Below are positions 58,799-64,000 of a stretch of 64,000 nt of DNA, piece after piece; the first letter of the stretch is position 1, and every line of letters starts with the position of its first letter. This DNA is from Aurantimonas coralicida_A (lineage in GTDB: Bacteria; Pseudomonadota; Alphaproteobacteria; Rhizobiales; Rhizobiaceae). Location: assembly GCF_036016755.1 (NCBI RefSeq), contig NZ_JAYXIH010000021.1, forward strand, positions 14,512 to 78,511. Reading direction: 5' to 3'. The notes under the pieces are model-generated. The model was not told the DNA's origin. It saw only the letters and a program-made list of their open reading frames with translations, and did not search any database. The translations under genes and the position numbers were made by a program.

Positions 58799-59719
58799 AT
58801 GAGCCGCCCCAATCCCCTTTCGACGTCCGGCATTGATGTCTCCTTCGAGTTCTTTCCGCCGAAGACCGAGAAGATGGAGGAGAATCTCTGGCGCGCGATC
58901 GAGCGGTTGGCGCCGCTCGGCCCCAGCTTCGTCTCGGTGACCTACGGTGCCGGCGGTTCGACCCGCGAGCGTACCCATCAGACGATCGAGCGCATCCTGA
59001 AGGAGACGCAGCTGACGCCGGCTGCGCATCTGACCTGCGTCGACGCCACCAAGGAAGAGGTCGACGCCGTCGTCCGGCAATATTGGGAAACAGGCGTTCG
59101 TCATTTCGTCGCGCTGCGCGGCGACAGCCAGGCCGGCGTCGGCGGCGAATATGTGGCCCACAAGGATGGTTATCGCAACGCGGTCGAACTGGTCGCGGGC
59201 CTGAAAGCCTTCGCCGATTTCGAGATTTCGGTCGCTGCCTATCCCGAGAAGCATCCCGAAAGCCCGGATTTCGCTACCGACATCGACCTGTTGAAGCGCA
59301 AGGTCGACAACGGCGCCACCCGTGCCATCACCCAGTTCTTCTTCGACAACGATACCTTCGAACGTTACGTCGAGCGGGTCCGTCGCGCCGGCATCTACAT
59401 TCCGATCGTGCCCGGCATCGTGCCGATCCACGACTTTACCAAAGTCGCACGCTTCTCCCAGGCAACCGGCGCCACTATCCCGGCCTGGCTCGCGGCGCGC
59501 TTCGAGGGCCTGGAGGACGACGAGCAGACGCGCAGCCACGTCGCCGCAGCGGTCTGCGCCGATCAGGTGCTGGATTTGCAGAAGCGCGGTATCTCCGACT
59601 TCCACTTCTACACCATGAACCGCGCCGATCTGGTCTATTCGATCTGCCACATCCTGGGGCTTCGCGCCGACGAGGCGTCGGCGCCGGCAGGCTCCGCCAG
59701 CGAAGCGGCCGCCGCCTGA
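58799..59719 (+). CDS. metF: 5,10-methylenetetrahydrofolate reductase
   Basis: An FAD enzyme of 306 residues that reduces methylene-THF to methyl-THF for methionine synthesis. Features: VSFEFFPPKTEKMEENLWRA at the start, FVSVTYGAGGSTRERTHQTI with the catalytic Glu and FAD region, HFVALRGDSQ, and FFFDNDTFERYVERVRRAGI followed by PGIVPI. It is cotranscribed with the ArsR-methyltransferase gene (15-base gap), and a strong terminator follows 35 bases after its stop. Confidence 0.95.
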   Translation: MSRPNPLSTSGIDVSFEFFPPKTEKMEENLWRAIERLAPLGPSFVSVTYGAGGSTRERTHQTIERILKETQLTPAAHLTCVDATKEEVDAVVRQYWETGVRHFVALRGDSQAGVGGEYVAHKDGYRNAVELVAGLKAFADFEISVAAYPEKHPESPDFATDIDLLKRKVDNGATRAITQFFFDNDTFERYVERVRRAGIYIPIVPGIVPIHDFTKVARFSQATGATIPAWLAARFEGLEDDEQTRSHVAAAVCADQVLDLQKRGISDFHFYTMNRADLVYSICHILGLRADEASAPAGSASEAAAA

Positions 59720-59754
59720 ACTGCTGGCGGCGCGGCGATCGGATCATGATTCAA

Positions 59755-59780
59755 AAAAAGCCGGGGTAACCCGGCTTTTT
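59755..59780. terminator. bidirectional rho-independent terminator
   Basis: AAAAAGCCGGG and CCCGGCTTTTT form a perfect 11-bp stem around GTAA, with an A-run on one side and a T-run on the other. It ends metF on the plus strand and the small membrane protein gene on the minus strand. Confidence 0.92.
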
Positions 59781-59824
59781 CGAATTGGGGCCGCTAGAAA
59801 CGCGGCGTCGGATCTCATCCGATA

Positions 59825-59911
59825 TCAGGGCACGACACCCATGACCATGGCACCGACAAAGACAAAAGCGGCCAGGATCATCACCAAATTCAGCGAACGC
59901 GTAAGTTCCAT
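59825..59911 (-). CDS. 28-residue single-helix membrane microprotein
   Basis: The encoded peptide is a short polar start (MELTRSLN) followed by one continuous hydrophobic helix (LVMILAAFVFVGAMVMGVVP) reaching the stop. The ATG at 59911 lies 8 bases after GAGGAGG; another ATG 6 bases upstream is too close to it. The gene ends 44 bases before the metF terminator, which would serve it on this strand. Small peptides of this design seem familiar from rhizobial genomes. The function is unknown. Confidence 0.65.
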   Translation of the reverse strand: MELTRSLNLVMILAAFVFVGAMVMGVVP

Positions 59912-60282
59912 GTGCATCGCCTCCTCGTTGACGAGATGTGCCCGGAAGGTAACGAACCTGAATCGATCGTAAACCCCAATTCGTCGCTGCGCCGCACTGA
60001 CGGTTCGAGCCAACTGCCGCAAACCACTGCAATGACTCGAGATGCAGGCGCGAAGAACGTCCGATATTTTTTTCACGCGCTGGCTTTCGTGATCGAAAGC
60101 CAGCCGAAACCGCTGTGGGGTAAGGCTAAGCGTCCCGCCGGGCCTGCTTGGCGTTACGCCTTGAAATGTCTGGTGATCTCCACTTGCGCGCTGGGTAGAA
60201 CCGCGAAACCGCGGCGCCGGGGGCACCGAGGTGCGTTCCCGATCGCCCCCGCCGCATTCCCGCCGCATTGACCGGCCTCGCT
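59912..60282. other. 371-base gap with one hairpin
   Basis: No gene was found. At 60080-60103, CTGGCTTTCG and CGAAAGCCAG form a perfect 10-bp stem around TGAT; a T7 run lies 7 bases before it on the plus strand, so it is not a standard terminator for either direction. The promoter of the microprotein gene must lie here. Confidence 0.5.
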
Positions 60283-61587
60283 TTATCCCGCTTGCAGGCG
60301 GTCTTCGAGCAGCCTGGCGATAGACAGCGTCGTCCGGTCGCGGCCGAAGCGGGTGACGATCGTCAGGCCGAGCGGCAGGCCCTCGGGCGTCGCCAACCCC
60401 GGCACGTTGACACAAGGGTTGCCGGTCAGCGTCCACAGCTTGTTGAGCGCCGGGTCGCCGGTGGTGGCGAGTCCCTTCGGGGCCGGCCCGAAGGCCGAGG
60501 GCGCCAGCAGCGCGTCGCAGGTGTCGAACAGCGCCGCCGCCGCCTTCCGGCCGATCCGCGCGGTTCGCCGTCCCGCATCGTATGCCTCGGCCGTGACCGC
60601 TGCGCCTTCATCGAGCTGCGCCAGCACCTTCGGTCCCATTCGGCTCCGATGCATCGTTCGCTCGTGTAGAAGCGCCTGTGCCGCCTCGAAATTCTGAATG
60701 TCGCCATGCGCCGTGCGAGCCGCTTCCAACGCGGCCGGCTCGGGGAGGTCGACGAGCTTGGCGCCGGCCGCTTCGAGCGCCTTGGCCGCCGTCTCCCATG
60801 CCGCCGCCATCGCCGGGTCGAGACGCCCCTCGGGGCCGGTGTCGAATGCCGTGCGATAGAGCCCAATCGTCAGCCCAGATGCGTCGGCGAGCGGCGGTGC
60901 CGTCAACTCCCGCCCGCTGAGGCATTCCGCCAGCAGCGCCACGTCGGCGACGCCGGCCGCGAACAGGCCGGCGGTGTCGAGCGTCCAGGAAAACACCTTC
61001 ATGCCGACGGTCGGCAACAGCCGGAAGCTCGGCTTGTAGCCGGCGATGCCGCAGAACGAGGCGGGACGGATCACCGAGCCGCCGGTCTGCGAGCCGCAGG
61101 CGGCCGCCAGCATCCCCGCCGCGATGCCGGCCGCCGAGCCCGAGGACGAGCCGCCGGGCGTGTGGGCCAAATCGTGCGGGTTGCGCGTCGCCGCCGGGTC
61201 CATCGAGGCGAATTCCGTCGTCGCGGTCTTGCCGAGAATCGCCGCGCCCCGCAGCCGGGCGGCGGCGACCAGCGCCGCATCGGCGATCGGCTGGTGGCCT
61301 TGATAGATCGGCGAGCCGTGCTCCGTCGCCATGTCGAATGTGTCGAAGATGTCCTTGACGCCGAAGGGCACGCCGCGGAGCGGCCCGGTGGCGGCGCTCG
61401 CCGCAGCAATGCTGTCCGCCGACGCCCGGCGGACGAAGGCGCCGATCACGCCGTCCAGGCTGTCGATACGCGCGTTCGCTTCCCGGATGACGGTTTCCGG
61501 CGTGGTGCGTCCGGCCTCGATGTCGGCGGCGATGCGGGTGACGCTCAGCGGCGCCAGCGTCACGGGGATGGGCGAGGGAAGGGACAT
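60283..61587 (-). CDS. amidase (amidase signature family)
   Basis: A 434-residue amide hydrolase with the Ser-Ser-Lys triad of the amidase signature family: Lys in GVPFGVKDIFDTFDM near 77, then HTPGGSSSGSAAGIAAGM and GSQTGGSVIRPASFCGIAGY with the two Ser residues. The C-terminal part ends in LTGNPCVNVPGLATPEGLPL. The genome's GatA subunit would be longer, and no gatB or gatC is adjacent, so this is a catabolic or unassigned amidase. It diverges from the decarboxylase gene. Confidence 0.92.
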   Translation of the reverse strand: MSLPSPIPVTLAPLSVTRIAADIEAGRTTPETVIREANARIDSLDGVIGAFVRRASADSIAAASAATGPLRGVPFGVKDIFDTFDMATEHGSPIYQGHQPIADAALVAAARLRGAAILGKTATTEFASMDPAATRNPHDLAHTPGGSSSGSAAGIAAGMLAAACGSQTGGSVIRPASFCGIAGYKPSFRLLPTVGMKVFSWTLDTAGLFAAGVADVALLAECLSGRELTAPPLADASGLTIGLYRTAFDTGPEGRLDPAMAAAWETAAKALEAAGAKLVDLPEPAALEAARTAHGDIQNFEAAQALLHERTMHRSRMGPKVLAQLDEGAAVTAEAYDAGRRTARIGRKAAAALFDTCDALLAPSAFGPAPKGLATTGDPALNKLWTLTGNPCVNVPGLATPEGLPLGLTIVTRFGRDRTTLSIARLLEDRLQAG

Positions 61588-61759
61588 GAGCGGTCGATCC
61601 TGTTGTGGTGCCCGCCTGTTTAGAGGCCGCGCGGGCGAGCCCGCAAGCGCCTGTCACCCGAAGGCGCGCCGAATCGGCTAAGCTGCCCATTCGCGTCCGG
61701 TGCTCTAATTGCGGACGAGCCGGCCGGTCATCCGGCCGCGAGCCCAGCGGAGAGACGCC

Positions 61760-62980
61760 TTGCAGAGTTTTCCAACGGCGAAGGACGCCGCCCTCACGCT
61801 GCGCCCCGACGTGCCGGTCTATTGCTTCCGCCCCGACGTGCTCACCGCCGACGCGCAACGCTTCATGGCGGCGTTTCCGGGTGACACCGCCTATGCGGTC
61901 AAGACCAATGGCGAGCCGATGGTGCTCGAAACCCTCAGCAAGGCGGGGATCAAAATCTTCGACGTCGCCTCGCCGGGCGAGTTCGCCGCGGTCAAGGCCG
62001 CCCAGCCGGATGCCGAGATGCTCTACATGCACCCGGTCAAGGCGCAGTCGGATATCCGCCTGGCGCTGGAGACCTACAACATCCGCGTCATGTCGCTCGA
62101 CCATGAGGACGAGGTCGCCAAGATCCTGCGCATCGTCCGCGCCCTCGATCTCGACCCCGGCACCATCACCCTGTTCGTGCGACTGCAGACCAAGGGCAGC
62201 GCGGCCTACGAACTGTCGAAGAAGTTCGGCGCCGCGCCCGCTCACGCGGTCGAGCTTTTGCAGCGCTGCCACAAGATCGGCTTCAAGGTTGGCCTGTGCT
62301 TCCATGTGGGCTCGCAGATCGAGGACCCGGAGACCTACGAACGGGCGCTGGCCTCGGCCGACTGGGTGCGCAACCGCGCCGACGTGCCGCTCGCCGGGCT
62401 CGACGTCGGCGGTGGCTTTCCGGCCGAATACGGCCACGACCCCCGCCGCAAGAAGCGTCAGATGCCGGGGCAGGACGAGATCATGGCGCGGCTCAGCGCC
62501 GATCTGGCCGAATGGGCGTTCGACGATCTGCCGCTGGTCGCCGAGCCGGGGCGGGTGATCGTCGCCAGAGCCTTTTCGCTGATCGTCCGGGTGCTCCTGC
62601 GCAAGGGCAAGCGGCTCTACATCAATGACGGCATCTGGGCGTCTTTGTCGGATTCATGGACCGGCAAGATCACCCTGCCGGCGCGCTTCATCCCCGATCC
62701 GGCGAGGACGCGCCGCAATGGCGATCCGAAGAACATCCAGGCCTTCAAGGTCTGCGGCGCGACCTGCGACAGCGTCGACATCCTGTCGCGGCCGTTCTGG
62801 CTGCCGGAGACGGTGGACACCGGCGACTGGATCGAGATCGGCCATATCGGCGCCTATTCACTGTCGCTGCGAACCCGCTTCAACGGCTTTTACCCCGACA
62901 GCTTCGTCGAAGTGACGACGCCCTTCGACGCCGGTGCGGCGGCTGAGGGCTATGCCAGCCTGGAGACGATGGCGGATTGA
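61760..62980 (+). CDS. group IV (alanine-racemase-fold) ornithine/lysine decarboxylase
   Basis: A 406-residue PLP-dependent decarboxylase of the fold type III family, which includes ornithine, lysine and diaminopimelate decarboxylases. Seen: the PLP Lys in TAYAVKTNGEP near 47, the phosphate-binding glycines in LDVGGGFPAEYG, GSQIEDPETY, AEPGRVIV, and the second-subunit Cys region KVCGATCDSVDIL. The length and the CGATCDSxD motif favour ornithine/lysine over DapDC; it would make putrescine or cadaverine. The TTG at 61760 follows GGAGAGA and is preferred to the frame from 61709. Confidence 0.88.
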   Translation: MQSFPTAKDAALTLRPDVPVYCFRPDVLTADAQRFMAAFPGDTAYAVKTNGEPMVLETLSKAGIKIFDVASPGEFAAVKAAQPDAEMLYMHPVKAQSDIRLALETYNIRVMSLDHEDEVAKILRIVRALDLDPGTITLFVRLQTKGSAAYELSKKFGAAPAHAVELLQRCHKIGFKVGLCFHVGSQIEDPETYERALASADWVRNRADVPLAGLDVGGGFPAEYGHDPRRKKRQMPGQDEIMARLSADLAEWAFDDLPLVAEPGRVIVARAFSLIVRVLLRKGKRLYINDGIWASLSDSWTGKITLPARFIPDPARTRRNGDPKNIQAFKVCGATCDSVDILSRPFWLPETVDTGDWIEIGHIGAYSLSLRTRFNGFYPDSFVEVTTPFDAGAAAEGYASLETMAD

Positions 62981-63001
62981 GGGGGCGCGCGGGGGCAGGG
63001 G

Positions 63002-63148
63002 ACGCTTGAGGCAGCCTGCAAAATCGAGGAAGAAGTTGGCCTCGAAATCCTCGGTCCGTGGTCGGACTTTGAATGGGAAATGATAAACGGCAAGCTGAGC
63101 GCCCTGCGCTGGGTGATCGGGGAAGACTGGGACATGCTCGACACGTAA
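63002..63148 (+). pseudogene. 3' remnant of an unidentified gene
   Basis: An in-frame 48-codon segment ending with TAA encodes a peptide with strong protein character (KIEEEVGLEILGPWSDFEWE, KLSALRWVIGEDWDMLDT). It has no usable start and begins abruptly after the decarboxylase gene. The ending resembles that of small hypothetical proteins common in this group, which suggests that the 5' part was deleted. Confidence 0.6.
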
Positions 63149-63178
63149 CGGTACCGACAGAAACTTGGGGGAGGGCTG

Positions 63179-63874
63179 ATGGACGAGTTCGGACTTGGCT
63201 GGGCGCTCGCAGGTATCCTGCTCACGGCGGGTCTTGCGACGCTCGGCACTTGGGTGGTCAACGTTCAAACGCTACGGCACGAGCGTGAGACCAAGCAGGA
63301 GGAGATCGAGCGCCACGCGCGTTACCTTGCCATCCGCGTGATCTGTGTACTGGATCCTTTCGTCTCCGACTGCGTCGAGGTCGTGCATGACGAAGGCGTT
63401 CCCAGCCCGCCGGAGCGCGAATACGTATCCTGTGTCTCGACGCCGAGCCTCACGCTTCCGGAAGACGTCGACTGGCGCGCCGTGAAGCCCGACTTGATGT
63501 ACAAGATTCTCGGCTTCCCTAGCGAGATTGCCGTAGCCGACCAGACCATCGGCCGGACCAAGTCGGAAATTTCAACACCGCCTGACCATAACGAGTTCTT
63601 CTGGGAGCGGACAATCCGCTACGGGAAGCTTGGCCTCGCCGCTATGAATCTCGCCGACGATCTCCGAGGTATCTACGGCATACCGGCACGCGACGACGGA
63701 GACTGGAATGTGCGGGAGAGCCTCGAACTGCGTCTAACTAAAGTCGAGAAGCAGAAGGCAGACTCCGAGGCGAAGCAGGCAGAGTTCCACAGGAGGATGT
63801 GGGAAGAGCATGAGGCCAGGAAGGCGGTAGAGGCTGTGCCAGCGCTTCCCGTGTCGGACAGGCAGCCGATCTAA
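63179..63874 (+). CDS. membrane-anchored protein of unknown function
   Basis: A 231-residue protein with one N-terminal membrane helix (LGWALAGILLTAGLATLGTW), then a charged segment, a central domain with no recognised motif (for example PEDVDWRAVKPDLMYKILGF), and a charged, coiled-coil-like C-terminus (LTKVEKQKADSEAKQAEFHR). The ATG follows GGGGGAGGGC. It lies between a gene remnant and an insertion sequence, so it may be horizontally acquired. Confidence 0.65.
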   Translation: MDEFGLGWALAGILLTAGLATLGTWVVNVQTLRHERETKQEEIERHARYLAIRVICVLDPFVSDCVEVVHDEGVPSPPEREYVSCVSTPSLTLPEDVDWRAVKPDLMYKILGFPSEIAVADQTIGRTKSEISTPPDHNEFFWERTIRYGKLGLAAMNLADDLRGIYGIPARDDGDWNVRESLELRLTKVEKQKADSEAKQAEFHRRMWEEHEARKAVEAVPALPVSDRQPI

Positions 63875-63895
63875 GGCCTGGCTCGAAAGTCCAGC

Positions 63896-64000
63896 TAGAG
63901 CATCCGGCGAATAATTTGAATCGACGGGTTCCCATTTGATGTTCGGTTTGATTCTCTGTGAGCAGGAGGTGCTTCATGGGAAAGGCTGTTTCATCAGATT
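63896..64000 (+). mobile_element. IS630-type insertion sequence, left end (cut by window)
   Basis: An ATG at 63976, 5 bases after AGGAGGT, opens a frame beginning MGKAVSSD, as IS630-family transposases often begin. The noncoding 80 bases before it, starting near a TA dinucleotide at 63896, fit the left end of such an element, which targets TA. Only the first eight codons are inside the window. Confidence 0.55.

Noticed and set aside
59755..59780. Riboswitch or attenuator after metF
   Set aside because: The stem with A-run and T-run on both sides is a plain bidirectional terminator.

Overview
The window comes from a GC-rich alphaproteobacterium, most likely of the order Hyphomicrobiales (Rhizobiales). 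The rsfS-rlmH pair, the many TRAP/TTT carboxylate transporters, the FCD- and UTRA-type GntR regulators, the HWE histidine kinase and the ArsR-methyltransferase gene beside metF all fit this. Most of the window is an accessory catabolic region, with housekeeping genes at the left edge (rsfS, rlmH) and scattered on the right (transketolase, metF, a lysine/ornithine decarboxylase).

Layout. (1) 0.2-1.1 kb: rsfS and rlmH. (2) 1.1-10.1 kb: a minus-strand operon with a PEP-mutase-family lyase, a CaiB-type CoA-transferase, a TRAP transporter, an Aquifex-type aconitase-like hydratase and an HMG-CoA-lyase-like enzyme. A divergent FadR-type regulator faces it, with candidate operators in the shared gap. 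The enzyme set suggests catabolism of a branched dicarboxylate such as citraconate or citramalate. (3) 10.1-23.6 kb: a Gfo/Idh/MocA oxidoreductase and a LacI regulator, then an organosulfonate island. It holds a TRAP transporter and hpsN, hpsO and hpsP for 2,3-dihydroxypropane-1-sulfonate (DHPS), a UTRA regulator, and suyA, suyB, slcC and comC for sulfolactate. Together these convert either DHPS enantiomer to pyruvate and sulfite. (4) 23.6-24.3 kb: an AT-rich segment bounded by related inverted repeats, possibly mobile-element debris. (5) 24.3-29.6 kb: D-tartrate dehydratase with a tripartite tricarboxylate transporter and a divergent GntR regulator. (6) 29.6-40.4 kb: a second CoA-dependent module (FAH-family hydratase, CaiB transferase, crotonase, TRAP transporter, class V aminotransferase), a divergent 982-residue FAD/Fe-S dehydrogenase and a GntR regulator. 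Its substrate is not clear.

(7) 40.5-45.5 kb: surface-polysaccharide genes, namely a CapD/FlaA1-type dehydratase, UDP-glucose dehydrogenase and a 5'-truncated N-acetyl sugar amidotransferase. (8) 45.6-50.1 kb: a copper/periplasm cluster with two small secreted proteins, a cupredoxin, an L,D-transpeptidase, a cytochrome c and a multicopper oxidase. (9) 50.2-64 kb: transketolase; an HWE sensor kinase with a single-domain response regulator; a degenerate receiver; DedA; MOSC; DUF2293; a TrmO-like protein; the ArsR-methyltransferase and metF with a perfect 20-bp palindrome; a 28-residue membrane microprotein; an amidase; a decarboxylase; and at the right edge a gene remnant, an orphan membrane protein and the start of an IS630-type transposase.

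No rRNA, tRNA or CRISPR array was seen. Names rest on reading motifs and remembered family sequences; no database search was run.
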